From: CAZAYP01 sp964489425 [NCBI: uncultured Verrucomicrobiota bacterium]
GTDB taxonomy: Bacteria; Verrucomicrobiota; Kiritimatiellia; RZYC01
Reading direction: 5' to 3'
Length of the DNA: 64,000 bases
Assembly: GCA_964489425.1 (NCBI GenBank)
Contig: CAZAYP010000011.1
Span: forward strand, 25,513 to 89,512
Made by a program: the position numbers and the translations under genes. The notes under the pieces are model-generated. The model was not told where the DNA came from and did not search any database. It saw nothing but the letters and a program-made list of their open reading frames with translations. Numbering within the stretch: position 1 is the first letter of the stretch; the number at the start of each line of letters is the position of its first letter. Below are positions 8,517 to 17,724 of this stretch, piece after piece.

Positions 8517-8915
8517 ATGTCAGCTACAAGACGACCGATGATGTGCACCGTGGGTTCCGGCATCCTGGCCGCAGCGCTGGCCCTGCTGCTGGGGTTGGGT
8601 TGCGGCGGCGGCGGGGGCGGCGATGACCCGGAAGGGATCCAGGTCGGCGGCGACTGGAACGGATCCACCAGCGTCGGGTCCAAAATCACCATGACCCTGG
8701 TGCAATCCAACGTGAGCGTCCAGGGATACTCGACGTACAACGGCATGTACGGGGTGGTGGCCGGGTCGCTCAACAGCAACGTGTTTTCCTTCACCACCAT
8801 CTGGCCGGGCAACAGCCATTCGTCGGGATTCCTGACCGTGATTGACAATGCCATGGCGGGCAGCTACGAAGAAAACGGCCAGGTGGTCATGCTCATCCTG
8901 CAGCGCGGCGGATAA
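8517..8915 (+). CDS. Small lipoprotein, function unknown
   Basis: A 132-residue protein with a lipoprotein signal: a hydrophobic stretch ILAAALALLLGLGCGGGG with the lipobox LGLGC, followed by a glycine run. The mature part is beta-rich (GGDWNGSTSVGSKITMTLVQ, YNGMYGVVAGSLNSNVFSF, GSYEENGQVVMLIL), resembling small barrel lipoproteins that end in a repeated strand pattern. No family is assigned. It sits about 50 bp after the CAP gene and 52 bp before the GH57 gene, on the same strand, so co-transcription is possible. Confidence 0.75.
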   Translation: MSATRRPMMCTVGSGILAAALALLLGLGCGGGGGGDDPEGIQVGGDWNGSTSVGSKITMTLVQSNVSVQGYSTYNGMYGVVAGSLNSNVFSFTTIWPGNSHSSGFLTVIDNAMAGSYEENGQVVMLILQRGG

Positions 8916-8967
8916 TGGGCGCGCGACCAGCGATCGCGGCGCCGGGCTTGAACCGAGGGGAGCTATC

Positions 8968-11076
8968 ATGAACCCGATCCTGACCCGCATCTTGAAAATC
9001 ACCGTGCCGGCCGAAATCCGGGCCCGGCCCGCGGACCAGTGCAACCCCGCGTTTGACCTTTCTTTTCAGGCGGACGGGTTCGTGCCGTTCCCGCAAATCA
9101 TCATCCGCGGTGGCGGGCGCGAGTTCATCTACAACTGCGGCGATGTCCGGCGGCAGGACGATGAAACCTACCACGCCGCGGTTCCGGCCGGGATCCTGCC
9201 CGTGGGCCAGTACCAGGCCCAGGCCGAGGGCTGCCGCCAGGCGGACATCGGCCGCGCCGGCAGCCACGACTGGATCAAGTTTTTCATGGACTTCCATGTG
9301 CTCCCGCCCGCCGCCGGCGCCGTGGTGGCCGCCGGCCCCGGGACAGCGCCGGACATGAAGATTTATTTCGGCATTCACAAGCACATGCACCAACCTTATT
9401 ACCGGGCCGCGGACCCGGGCTACTGGGACGGCGAAAAAGACGGCATTTTCGGCCAGCGCAGCGGCGCGTACACCCGCTATGTTCCCGCCGCCATCCGCCA
9501 CTACGCTGCGGGCCAGTTGCCACACGCCGGGCTCAGCACCAGTTGGAGCGGATCGCTGATCGAACAGCTCAACCGCTGCCAGCGGGAGGGGCTGGGCGGC
9601 GGGGCGTTTGCCGGCTGGGCCGATGACCTGCGCGCCGCGGCCATGGAGCGCACCGCGCTCGGCCACCCGCGCCTCGATTTCAGCGCGTTCGGTTTCTGCC
9701 ACCCGCTCCTGCCGCTGATCCCGGCGCGCGACATCGTGCGCCAGATCTTGCGCCACCGCGACCTGGTCCGGGAAACGTTTGGCTGCGAAGCCGCGCGGTT
9801 CCTGTTCCCGCCGGAAACCGCGTTCCACGTGCGGATGATCCCGGCCCTGCTGGAGGCAGGCGTGGACGCGGTCATCTACGACAGCATCCACCGTTACCGC
9901 ACCTGCCGCGACTACCCGTACGGCGGCACGGCCGAGGGCATGCTGCCGCCCAATCCCGCGGAGCAGGAAAATCCGCCCATGGCCGACTGGACCTGGATTC
10001 AGAATGTCTGGTCCGGGTCCAAGATCAGTCCCGGGCTGCTGCGGCCGGAATACATCAAGTACGTGGATCCCGAGGGCCGGGACTACCGGATCATCGGCAT
10101 CCCGGCCGAGCGCTACATCGGTAACGAGGACGCCCGCGGCGGGTTCGGCGCGTTGCAATACCCGTACGTGTTCGAGCAGCTCTACCGCAACCTCCAGCAG
10201 CACGGCCCCTACGATCCGCAGCATCCGCCCTTTTTCCTGCTGCATTCCGACGGCGACAACTACGGCGGCGGCACGGACGCCTATTACATGCACAACACCG
10301 CCCGCCTCGTGGAGTGGCTGAGCTCCGACCCGCGTTTCGAGCTCACGACCGCCCGCGACTACCTGGATCGGTTCCCGCCGGATCCCGCCCGCGCCGTGCA
10401 CGTGGAGCCCGGCGCCTGGAGCGGCGCGGACAACGGCGACCCCCAGTTCCACAAATGGTTCAGCCGCTACACCGAGCCCTACTCGCCCGACCTCAACTCC
10501 TGGGCCGTGCTCACCGCGCTGCAGAACATCGTCCACGCCCTCGAAGACGCCGGCGCGCGGATCCCGGCCGCGGTGGAGCGCCTGCTGCTGACCGCGGAAA
10601 CCAGTTGCTACTGGTACTGGACCGGCCAGACCCTGTGGGACCAGCAGGTGACCGAGGCCGCCAACGCCGCCCTCGGCCTGGCCCGCGGCGCGCTGGACGA
10701 CCTGGTCCGGGCCGGGCGCGACCGCACGCCGCCCACCATTTTCCCGCCGTGGGTGATCCCCGAGAACCCGGGCGGCAAGACCTGGGGCCAGGGCGGGCTG
10801 CAGAATGCGGCGCGCGACGCCACCGCGCATACGTTCGTGTACGACGTGGCCGGGCTGCGCCGGGTCGAGATCGTGCTGCGCGCCGGGGGTGGCGAGCAGC
10901 GCCTGGCGATGACCGACCATGGCGACTATCCCTGCCAGACCGGCGCGCAAGCCACGGCCCGCCACTACACGTGCGCGCTGCCGGCGGGCCTGGGCGATGT
11001 CCGTTACTATATTGAAGCCGAGGATGGCGGCGGGCGCGTGGCGCGCGGCGCGCTGGAGCGCATCTGCCTCGCGTGA
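8968..11076 (+). CDS. Glycoside hydrolase family 57 protein
   Basis: A 702-residue GH57 enzyme, presumably cytoplasmic since no signal peptide is visible. The GH57 regions are clear: KIYFGIHKHMHQPYY with HQP at 141-143; FLFPPETAFHVRM with the probable nucleophile E283; and LLHSDGDNYGGG with the probable acid/base aspartate at 428 or 430. A beta-sandwich-like segment (about 1-120) precedes the catalytic domain and a second one ends the protein (DVRYYIEAEDGGG). GH57 members are alpha-amylases, branching enzymes, 4-alpha-glucanotransferases or alpha-galactosidases, and the exact activity cannot be read here. The start at 8968 is preceded by GAGGGGAG; a longer frame from 8842 overlaps the lipoprotein gene and lacks support. 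Confidence 0.9.
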   Translation: MNPILTRILKITVPAEIRARPADQCNPAFDLSFQADGFVPFPQIIIRGGGREFIYNCGDVRRQDDETYHAAVPAGILPVGQYQAQAEGCRQADIGRAGSHDWIKFFMDFHVLPPAAGAVVAAGPGTAPDMKIYFGIHKHMHQPYYRAADPGYWDGEKDGIFGQRSGAYTRYVPAAIRHYAAGQLPHAGLSTSWSGSLIEQLNRCQREGLGGGAFAGWADDLRAAAMERTALGHPRLDFSAFGFCHPLLPLIPARDIVRQILRHRDLVRETFGCEAARFLFPPETAFHVRMIPALLEAGVDAVIYDSIHRYRTCRDYPYGGTAEGMLPPNPAEQENPPMADWTWIQNVWSGSKISPGLLRPEYIKYVDPEGRDYRIIGIPAERYIGNEDARGGFGALQYPYVFEQLYRNLQQHGPYDPQHPPFFLLHSDGDNYGGGTDAYYMHNTARLVEWLSSDPRFELTTARDYLDRFPPDPARAVHVEPGAWSGADNGDPQFHKWFSRYTEPYSPDLNSWAVLTALQNIVHALEDAGARIPAAVERLLLTAETSCYWYWTGQTLWDQQVTEAANAALGLARGALDDLVRAGRDRTPPTIFPPWVIPENPGGKTWGQGGLQNAARDATAHTFVYDVAGLRRVEIVLRAGGGEQRLAMTDHGDYPCQTGAQATARHYTCALPAGLGDVRYYIEAEDGGGRVARGALERICLA

Positions 11077-11116
11077 TGATGAACGCCGCGCCCCCCCCCA
11101 CCTTGCATCCTCCTCG

Positions 11117-11232
11117 CCATCGCGATCGTAGTCTTGGTCGTAGTCGTTGTCGTGATCGTTGTCGTGTTCGTTGTCGTGATCGTAGTCGTAATCGTTGTCG
11201 TTGTCGTGATCGTGTTCGTAATCGCGATCGTT
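11117..11232 (+). repeat. Degenerate TCGTNN hexanucleotide array
   Basis: About 19 units of a six-base repeat, TCGTNN with NN mostly GA, TA, AG, AA or TG (GTCGTGATCGTTGTCGTG), lie immediately after the GH57 gene. The constant TCGT core keeps a six-base phase while the other two bases vary. The same unit forms the array at 51713-51843. Confidence 0.9.
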
Positions 11233-11293
11233 TATCTCTCGCCATCGCCGGCGATCTCAGCCTGACTGGATGGGCGCAGGCCGAGCCTGTTCA

Positions 11294-11338
11294 AACCACC
11301 CCGGCCGTTGGCCACCCCTCCTTGAAAAGGAGGGGAGC
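11294..11338 (+). repeat. CTCCCCTCC-family palindromic repeat, copy 1
   Basis: This ~45-bp element has a core ACCCCTCCTTGAAAAGGAGG, a hairpin with arms CCCCTCCTT/AAGGAGGGG, preceded by AACCACCCCGGCC. It is REP/BIME-like and intergenic. Confidence 0.88.
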
Positions 11339-11407
11339 CGGAGAAAAGATCAGCACCTGCTGTTCTGGAACTTCATCCTTCATCCTTTATCCTTTATCCT
11401 TTTCTTC

Positions 11408-11452
11408 AACCACCCCGGCCGTTGGCCACCCCTCCTTGAAAAGGAGGGGAGC
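11408..11452 (+). repeat. CTCCCCTCC-family palindromic repeat, copy 2
   Basis: Nearly identical to copy 1 and in the same orientation, 114 bp further on. Confidence 0.88.
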
Positions 11453-11577
11453 ATTTAACGGATCAGGCGCCAGCAATGATGTCGTGCAGGCGTCCCCGCC
11501 TGCTTTCAACTTCCGATCACCTCCATGCCAACCGGATCAATACCTGCCAATGGGCGGTCGACGCCAGAACCATCCGG

Positions 11578-11622
11578 GCTCCCCTCCTTTTCAAGGAGGG
11601 GTGGCCGCAGGCCGGGGTGGTT
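11578..11622 (-). repeat. CTCCCCTCC-family palindromic repeat, copy 3 (inverted)
   Basis: Inverse orientation (GCTCCCCTCCTTTTCAAGGA, then GGGGTGGCCGCAGGCCGGGG). It ends 16 bp before the GT4 start codon, so a hairpin would lie in the 5' leader of that gene. Confidence 0.88.
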
Positions 11623-11638
11623 TTTTTGGACCGCTTAC

Positions 11639-12838
11639 ATGAACACCGCGCCAGCCAAGCCGCGGATTGCGTTATGGTTCAAGTACGGACCCGCCGAGCA
11701 TGCGGAGCTGTTCCACGTGCTGCCGGACCTGGTCCGGCGGCTGGCGGAGTTCGCGGAGGTGCATTATTTCGGCCTGCGCGGCCGCCATCCCGTGCCCGAA
11801 ACCATCCGCACCCACGCCGTGATCCACCACCTGCCCTGGAGCGTGGACCGCACCAGCGGCCGCGACAAGCTCCTGAAATGGATCCTGTGGTACCTGTGCC
11901 TGCCGTACCTGGCGCTGCGCTGCCGGTTCATGGGCGTCCGGCTGCTTTTCATTGACGACTACCTGCCGCTCGGCGCGCCGCTGGCGCGGCTGCTGTACGG
12001 TCCCAACATCGCGGTGTTCGTGGCGGATTTTCTGCACGAGAGCTATGCCGAGCGCCATGCCTGGCTGAAGCCCGTGGTGCGGATCGTCAATGCGGCTGAT
12101 CTTGCGGCGTGGCGCCGCCTGCCGCTGCTGTTCACCAAGGCGCCCAGCGCCAACCGCATCCTGGAAGAGCGCGGCGTGCCTGCGGAGCGGATCGTTACCG
12201 TGCCGGACCCGTGCGACTTCAACCTGTACCGGCCCGTGGACCGTGAAGCCGCCCGGCGCCAGTGGGGGTATGCGGCGGAGCACGTGGTGCTGGCCCATCA
12301 CGGCATCCTGCACCCCAACAAGGGCAACGACCGCATCCTGCAATGGCTCGCGCCGCTCATGCAGACCCATCCCGGGCTGCGCTTCCTGCTGGTGGGGTCC
12401 GGCCCGGAACTGGACCGCCTGCAACGCCTGGCCGCGGACCTGGGCATCGCGGCCAAGGTCCGTTTCGCGGGCTGGCTGCCGCGCACCGAGGACGTCAACG
12501 TGGCGCTCAACGCGGCGGACATCGGGCTGGCCATGCGCACGGGATCGTTCTCCGACAACTTTCACCTCACCGGCGCGCTGGTGCACAGCCTCGCGGTTGG
12601 GCAACCAGTCATGGCCGCGCGCCTGGCCGGCATGGCGACCCTGGTGGCAGACGGCAAAAATGGATTCCTTTTCGATCCCCGGGATGGTAAGGAGTTCCAG
12701 GAAAAAATGGAACTGCTCATCACCAACCCGGCGCTGCGCGCGCAGATGGGCGCGGCGGCCCTGGCCACCGCGCGTGCCACGTTCGACATGGCCACCATCG
12801 TGGATACCTTGGTCAACGCCTTGAAGAACCACATCTGA
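11639..12838 (+). CDS. Glycosyltransferase family 4 (GT-B fold)
   Basis: A 399-residue cytosolic glycosyltransferase. The C-terminal GT1/GT4 donor-binding half is clear: HHGILHPNKGNDRILQWLAP, LRFLLVGSGPELDRLQRLA, VRFAGWLPRTEDVNVALNAADIGL, and the usual acidic position followed by VADGKNGFLFDP. The N-terminal half is an acceptor domain. It probably transfers a sugar to a lipid- or polysaccharide-linked acceptor together with the GT2 gene 17 bp downstream. The ATG at 11639 gives a canonical N-terminus (KPRIALWFKYGP); the frame extends upstream only through the palindromic repeat. Confidence 0.9.
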   Translation: MNTAPAKPRIALWFKYGPAEHAELFHVLPDLVRRLAEFAEVHYFGLRGRHPVPETIRTHAVIHHLPWSVDRTSGRDKLLKWILWYLCLPYLALRCRFMGVRLLFIDDYLPLGAPLARLLYGPNIAVFVADFLHESYAERHAWLKPVVRIVNAADLAAWRRLPLLFTKAPSANRILEERGVPAERIVTVPDPCDFNLYRPVDREAARRQWGYAAEHVVLAHHGILHPNKGNDRILQWLAPLMQTHPGLRFLLVGSGPELDRLQRLAADLGIAAKVRFAGWLPRTEDVNVALNAADIGLAMRTGSFSDNFHLTGALVHSLAVGQPVMAARLAGMATLVADGKNGFLFDPRDGKEFQEKMELLITNPALRAQMGAAALATARATFDMATIVDTLVNALKNHI

Positions 12839-12855
12839 CGAGCCTCGAACCAGCG

Positions 12856-13890
12856 ATGGACCCAAGCGCGCCCCACCCTCCCGTGACCATTGCCATTCCG
12901 GTCAAGTACTGGAACCAATGGGTCATTGAATCCGTCCAAGGCTGCCTCAAACTGGACTACCCGAGCTTCGAGGTGTGGTTGCTGCCGGATCATCCGCCGC
13001 CGGCCGAATACCAGCGCCAACTGGACGCATTGCAGGATCCGCGGATCAAGGTGGTTTATACCGGCCCGATGATCACGCCGCGCCAGCGCAACGTGGCGAT
13101 CGAGAAAAGCCCCACGGACATCATCGCGTTCACCGACTCGGACGCGTACCCGCAGCCGGACTGGCTGTCCAAGGCCGTGCCGCTGCTGCAGGGCGATATT
13201 GGCGTCGTGGCCGGGCCCAACGTCACGCCGCCGGAAGACCCCCTGCCCTTCCGCGTGGCGGGCAACGTCATGCGCAGCCTGCTGGGGTTTGGCGGCGGCT
13301 ACATCCGCCACACGCCCTGCCGCCGCCAGTTCGTCACCGAGATGCCCACCTGCAACATGGTGTTCCGCCGGATCCCGGGCGTGCTGCTGCCGGGCGACCT
13401 GTACACGGGCGACGACATGGTGTTCTGCGCCGACATCCGCGCGCATGGCAAAAAGATCCTCTACGATCCCGCGGTGGTCGTGTATCACCACCGGCGCCGC
13501 GTGTTCCGGCCGTTCCTGCGGCAGTTCTACCTGTACGGGCTCTACAAAGGCGGCCTGTTCCACTCGGCGCACGAGGTGGCCTACCTATGGAATGCGATGC
13601 CGGCGGCCCTGGTCTTGTACCTGGCGGTCGCGCTGCTGATGCTGGCCGCGTGGCCGGGCGCATGGCTGACCCGGCTGGGCCTGCTGCCCGCGGCGATCTA
13701 CCTGGCCCTGGTGCTGGCGGAAAGCGTGCGGACCGCGGGCGGCCTGGCCGAGTTCATCTTGAATATCCCCGCGTTCCTGGGCGCGCATCTCAGTTATGGC
13801 ATCGGGTTTTTGGTGGGCCTGGTTCATCCTTCGTCCATGCAGAAGACCACGGCCAAGATCATCGCCGAGAAGCTACGCCACAAGGCTTGA
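12856..13890 (+). CDS. Membrane-associated glycosyltransferase family 2
   Basis: A 344-residue GT-A enzyme. The N-terminal nucleotide-sugar region is VTIAIPVKYWNQWVIESVQGCL, the metal-binding DSD lies at about residues 94-96 (AFTDSDAYPQPDW), and GDDMVF at about 185 occupies the acceptor/base position. The C-terminal third contains about three hydrophobic segments (ALVLYLAVALLMLAAW, LLPAAIYLALVLA, LGAHLSYGIGFLVGL), placing it at the inner membrane. It is likely transcribed with the GT4 gene for envelope or exopolysaccharide assembly. The sugar donor cannot be deduced. Confidence 0.9.
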   Translation: MDPSAPHPPVTIAIPVKYWNQWVIESVQGCLKLDYPSFEVWLLPDHPPPAEYQRQLDALQDPRIKVVYTGPMITPRQRNVAIEKSPTDIIAFTDSDAYPQPDWLSKAVPLLQGDIGVVAGPNVTPPEDPLPFRVAGNVMRSLLGFGGGYIRHTPCRRQFVTEMPTCNMVFRRIPGVLLPGDLYTGDDMVFCADIRAHGKKILYDPAVVVYHHRRRVFRPFLRQFYLYGLYKGGLFHSAHEVAYLWNAMPAALVLYLAVALLMLAAWPGAWLTRLGLLPAAIYLALVLAESVRTAGGLAEFILNIPAFLGAHLSYGIGFLVGLVHPSSMQKTTAKIIAEKLRHKA

Positions 13891-13933
13891 TGGCGGCGCG
13901 GGCACATCCCAGGACCGCCCGCCGCGCGGGCGG

Positions 13934-15664
13934 CTAAGGCACCTGCGCCTGGGCTTGCGCCGCGGCCAGATCCGCGGCCAGGCGCGCGGCCAGATCCGCA
14001 CGGCCGCCAGCCACGGCCTTTTCGCGCGCCGCCTGCAGCGCGGCCACGGCTTCCCGCGGCTGGCCGGCGCGCAACCAGGCCTTGCCCAGCGTGCCCAGGG
14101 CCTCGGGGTCATCCGGCCTGAGCCGCGCGGTTTCCTGCAGGTAGCGGATGGCGTCCGGCCACTGCGCCTGGCGGGCATACAGCACGCCCGCCCAGAAAAA
14201 CGGCACGGGGTCCGTGGGCCGCACTCGCGTAGCGATCAGGAAATAGGTCAAGGCGTCCCGGTCGCGGCCGCAATCCTTGAGCACCATGGCCAGGTTGCAG
14301 GCGGTTTCGGGGGCCATGGGGTCCAGCCGGAACGCCTTTTCGAGCAGCGGCAACGCTTCCGCCGGCCGCCCGCCGGCCGCCAGCGAGGCGCCGGCGTTGA
14401 TCAGCGCGGTCACGTTGTTCTCGGTGACCGCCTGGGTGTGGACAAACAGCGTCGTGGTGTTGCGCCAGACCGGCAGGTACTGGTGCGTGCCCCAGGCTAA
14501 AACGGCCAGCGCCGCCACGGCCGCGGCCGCGAACAGCCAGCGCCAGGATCGCCGGGACGGGCCATTCGCCGGGCCCACGCCCCAGGCCGCCAGCATGGCC
14601 AGCCCCATGGACGGCACATAGGTGTAGCGATCCGCCAGCATGGTCGCGCCCACGGGAATAAGTCCGCTGGCCGGCACCAGCGCCACCACGAACCACAGCC
14701 AGCCCGCCCAGGCCGCCGGGCGGCGGCGGCGCAACCGCCACACCAAGGCCGTGACGGCCAGGAGCAAGCCCATGGCCGGCAGCCACGGCCACCAGCCGGC
14801 AGGCTCCGGTTCCGGGTAAAACGCCCCCAACCCGAACGGCCACAGGGTGTGTTTCAGGTACAGGGCATAATGCAGGGTCACGCGCGGCAACAGGGTCGCC
14901 ACCTGCATGGACGCCGCGGGCGGCGGCTCGCCGTCGGTCGGCACCAGCACATGCGTGTACAAGGTCAGCCCGGCGAAGAAAGCGGACATCAACAGCAACG
15001 GGATTTTCTCGGCCCCCAACGCGGCCAGCGACCGCCACGGCCGGGCCAGGTCCATCCGGCGCAGGGGCCAATAGTCCAGGATCAGCAGCAGGATCGGGAA
15101 CATCACCAGCATGGTCTTGGCCAGGTTGCCCAGGGCAAACAGGATGGCGACCAGGGCATACGCCGCCGCGCGCGGGCGCCGCGCATAGGCCAGGCCGGCG
15201 TGCGCCGCCAGCAGCAAGAACAAGGTGCTCAAGACGTCCTTGCGCTCGGAAATCCACGCCACCGATTCGACCCGCATGGGGTGCCAGGCAAACAAAGCCG
15301 CGGCAAACGCGGACGCCCAGGGCCGGCGGGTCATGCGCCACAGCAGGGCAAACAACAGCGCCCCGTTCAGGGCATGCAGCAGGACGTTGGTCACGTGATA
15401 GCCGGCCGGCCCCGGGCCGTACAGGGAACCGTCGATCATGTACGAGATCCACAGCACCGGCAGCCACCAGTTCAGGTGCACCGTTCCCACGGCCCACCGC
15501 AGGTTGGCCCAGGACAGGCCATGCACATGGATGTTGTTTTTAACGAAGCTGCAGTCGTCGTATTCCAGGAAGTCAAAGCCCGCGCAAGGCCAGAACAGCA
15601 GGCCGGTCAGGGCCAGCAGGCCGACGCCCAGGATCCAGGCCAGGGAGGCGGGTTTCAAGCGCAT
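13934..15664 (-). CDS. Polytopic membrane glycosyltransferase-like protein with C-terminal TPRs (TMTC-like)
   Basis: A 576-residue protein with about ten transmembrane helices followed by three to four tetratricopeptide repeats (about residues 415-560: NAGASLAAGGRPAEALPLLE, NLAMVLKDCGRDRDALTYFL, LGTLGKAWLRAGQPREAVAA). The first periplasmic loop has FLEYDDCSFVKNN, matching the acidic motif of GT-C O-mannosyltransferases of the TMTC/PMT type. That points to sugar transfer from a lipid-linked donor onto exported proteins, but bacterial members are poorly characterised. The ATG at 15664 begins a typical anchor; 25 extra codons upstream are basic and unlikely to be translated. It converges with the GT2 gene. 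Confidence 0.8.
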   Translation of the reverse strand: MRLKPASLAWILGVGLLALTGLLFWPCAGFDFLEYDDCSFVKNNIHVHGLSWANLRWAVGTVHLNWWLPVLWISYMIDGSLYGPGPAGYHVTNVLLHALNGALLFALLWRMTRRPWASAFAAALFAWHPMRVESVAWISERKDVLSTLFLLLAAHAGLAYARRPRAAAYALVAILFALGNLAKTMLVMFPILLLILDYWPLRRMDLARPWRSLAALGAEKIPLLLMSAFFAGLTLYTHVLVPTDGEPPPAASMQVATLLPRVTLHYALYLKHTLWPFGLGAFYPEPEPAGWWPWLPAMGLLLAVTALVWRLRRRRPAAWAGWLWFVVALVPASGLIPVGATMLADRYTYVPSMGLAMLAAWGVGPANGPSRRSWRWLFAAAAVAALAVLAWGTHQYLPVWRNTTTLFVHTQAVTENNVTALINAGASLAAGGRPAEALPLLEKAFRLDPMAPETACNLAMVLKDCGRDRDALTYFLIATRVRPTDPVPFFWAGVLYARQAQWPDAIRYLQETARLRPDDPEALGTLGKAWLRAGQPREAVAALQAAREKAVAGGRADLAARLAADLAAAQAQAQVP

Positions 15665-15765
15665 GGCGGGCACGGTACCGCACCGCGGGCCGGCTGGCAA
15701 CCACGGGCGCGCGCCGGATTTTTGACGCTTGCGAAACACGCCCGCCGCGCGGTAACATGCGGGCG

Positions 15766-16332
15766 ATGAATAAAACGTATCCCAGCATCAACCGCGCCCT
15801 GCACCTGGCGCGCCGCGACGTCTTGTTCGAGAAGGCGGTGGACCTGCTGTATGCCCCGACCACGGCCACGGACACCCCGGCCCGGATCAAGGACGTGGAG
15901 CGGGTGCACGTGCTGCTGAAAAAGGCCGAACAGCACGCCAAGCTGGGCAGCAACTGCGGCCAGGAATCGGAGCGGGAACGCGATTTCCTGCACTTCCTGA
16001 ACCTCATTGCCTACAACGTGCAGTCCGTGCACTCGATGATGCTGAACCAGCTGCATTTGGGCGAGGAGGAGAGCTTCCTCTGCCAGTTCCTGCAGACCGA
16101 CAACAAGGAATGCGCCTTGCCCGCCATGGCCTACGGCCGGCGCGCCGAGGATATTCTCCAGGGGCTGTGGCACGTGTTCCGCCTGGCGCTGACGCCCTAC
16201 CGCACACTGCAGCGCGAGAACCTGAACTCCCTGACGCCCGATGAGAAACAGCGGTACGAAACCGCCGCGCGCGCGCTGCGCGAGGAGCTGAGCGCCAAGT
16301 TTAACAACCACCTGGCGCACAGCGAGAGCTGA
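15766..16332 (+). CDS. Helical protein of unknown function
   Basis: A 188-residue soluble protein I cannot assign. It appears almost wholly alpha-helical and charged: INRALHLARRDVLFEKAVDL, VERVHVLLKKAEQHAKLG, ERERDFLHFLNLIAYNVQSV, YETAARALREELSAKFNN. It has two cysteines and no signal peptide or membrane segment. It has strong third-position GC like its neighbours, so it is a real gene. The start MNKTYPS at 15766 was taken over an ATG nine bases upstream. It stands alone, diverging from the TMTC-like gene and converging with the purine permease. Confidence 0.7.
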   Translation: MNKTYPSINRALHLARRDVLFEKAVDLLYAPTTATDTPARIKDVERVHVLLKKAEQHAKLGSNCGQESERERDFLHFLNLIAYNVQSVHSMMLNQLHLGEEESFLCQFLQTDNKECALPAMAYGRRAEDILQGLWHVFRLALTPYRTLQRENLNSLTPDEKQRYETAARALREELSAKFNNHLAHSES

Positions 16333-16367
16333 AAACCCGATCGCGCCACCACCCGGCCCACCAACCT

Positions 16368-17723
16368 TCAGGATTTGCCTGCCGCCTGCCCAGCTTCCGG
16401 CGCGCGGGGCGGTCGCAGCACCTGGTGCAGGATGATCGCCAACAGGGTGCTCAGCGTAAGCGATGAATTGAAGAACGGCCGCAAATCAGCGTCCACGTGG
16501 GCGTAGAGCTGGGGCAGGATATCCAAGCTCAACCCGAAGATCAGGGGCACGCCGATCACGAAAGCGCGGCGCGGGTCGGCCCGGGCCGTGAGCACAATCT
16601 GGAAACCGGCCAACAGCATGAAGCTGGTGACGAACACGAGGATCGCGCCCATCACCGGCATGGGCATGACCGCCAGCAGGGCCGAGAGTTTGGGTGAGAA
16701 CGCCAGCGCCATAAACAGCCCGCCGGCCGCGAACCCGATCCAGCGGCTCGTGGCGCCGGACGCGTTGCTCAGGCCCACGTTGCTGGCCGACGTGTCCGTA
16801 CCCATGCCGCCCAGGGTGCTGGACGCGATCACGCTCAGCGCGTCCGCCATCAGGCCCCGGCCGATGCGCCGCATGTCCGGCTCGCGCCAGTCGGGATCGT
16901 TGACCTGCTCGCAGGCGATCAAGTTGCCGACGGACTTGAGCGTGCCGCACAGCGAGGCCACGAGAAAGGCCGGCAACAGCGACCAGCGGAAATCCAGGGC
17001 GAACATGCCGGCGTAAGCCGGCCAATCGATCCAGCGCGCGGCCGCCACGTGGCGGAAGTCCGTCGCGGTGAGCAGGCCGCTGACCCACGAGGCGCCGTAG
17101 CCGACCAGCATGCCGATCAACACGCTGTAGAGCTTCATCCGCCCGCGGCTGCGCACATTGACCACCATCATGGCCAGCAGCGTGATCACCGCCACCACCA
17201 GGTTGGCCGGCCGGATGGGGTCGCCTTCGTACTGGATGCCCAGGCACTTGGACGCGCCCAGGGGGATGAGCCCCACGCCCACCATCACCACGACCAGGCC
17301 GGTGATTTCGGTGGGGAACAGGCTTTTGAGCCGATGCATGATGCGCGCGAGGGCCACCTCAAACAGCCCGGCAACCAGCATCATGCCATGCATCAGCGGC
17401 AGCCCGCCCATCCAGGCCGCCTGGACCGACACGGTGAAAAAGTTCGGGCCGCACAGGTTGGGGCACAGGTAGCCGGACCCGACCGGCCCGCGCGGGATGG
17501 CCTGCAGGATCGTCCCCAACCCGGCCGCCACCATGGTGCAGGCCACCACGGCCCGCACCTGGTCGAAGGACCCGCCCAACTCCGTCACCAGCACCACGGG
17601 CAGCACCAGCGTGCTGGACATGAGGAACACGTGCTGCAACCCGAGCACCAGCAGGGCGCCGGGCGGCGGCCGATCGTTCACGCCGTAGATCAACGCGGGG
17701 CGCGGGGCGGGATCCTGGGCCAT
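16368..17723 (-). CDS. NCS2-family nucleobase permease (xanthine/uracil type)
   Basis: A 451-residue inner-membrane transporter with about 14 hydrophobic segments. Family features are LLVLGLQHVFLMSSTLVLPV near the N-terminus, a QAIPRGPVGSGYLCP substrate-site region, and the conserved loop ASSTLGGMGTDTSASNVGLS. NCS2 carriers import xanthine, uric acid or uracil with protons. The upstream Cache-domain gene stops one base before this start codon, so the two form an operon. A molybdenum hydroxylase of xanthine dehydrogenase type is encoded 6 kb away, which suggests but does not prove purine use. Confidence 0.92.
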   Translation of the reverse strand: MAQDPAPRPALIYGVNDRPPPGALLVLGLQHVFLMSSTLVLPVVLVTELGGSFDQVRAVVACTMVAAGLGTILQAIPRGPVGSGYLCPNLCGPNFFTVSVQAAWMGGLPLMHGMMLVAGLFEVALARIMHRLKSLFPTEITGLVVVMVGVGLIPLGASKCLGIQYEGDPIRPANLVVAVITLLAMMVVNVRSRGRMKLYSVLIGMLVGYGASWVSGLLTATDFRHVAAARWIDWPAYAGMFALDFRWSLLPAFLVASLCGTLKSVGNLIACEQVNDPDWREPDMRRIGRGLMADALSVIASSTLGGMGTDTSASNVGLSNASGATSRWIGFAAGGLFMALAFSPKLSALLAVMPMPVMGAILVFVTSFMLLAGFQIVLTARADPRRAFVIGVPLIFGLSLDILPQLYAHVDADLRPFFNSSLTLSTLLAIILHQVLRPPRAPEAGQAAGKS

Positions 17724-17724
17724 G

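Larger units (their letters stand above)
11077..11638 (+). other. 562-bp intergenic region filled with repeats, no credible gene
   Basis: The gap between the GH57 and GT4 genes contains a TCGTNN hexamer array and three CTCCCCTCC palindromic repeats, two in one orientation and one inverted. Short direct repeats such as CATCCTTTATCC also occur. An open frame of 189 codons crosses it, but it translates to RDRCRVRC-like low complexity and repeat-derived peptides and is not believed to be a gene. Confidence 0.75.

Noticed and set aside
11073-11642. 189-codon ORF rich in Arg-Asp-Arg repeats
   Set aside because: Its sequence is just the hexamer array and palindromic repeats translated. It has no ribosome site or conserved domain.
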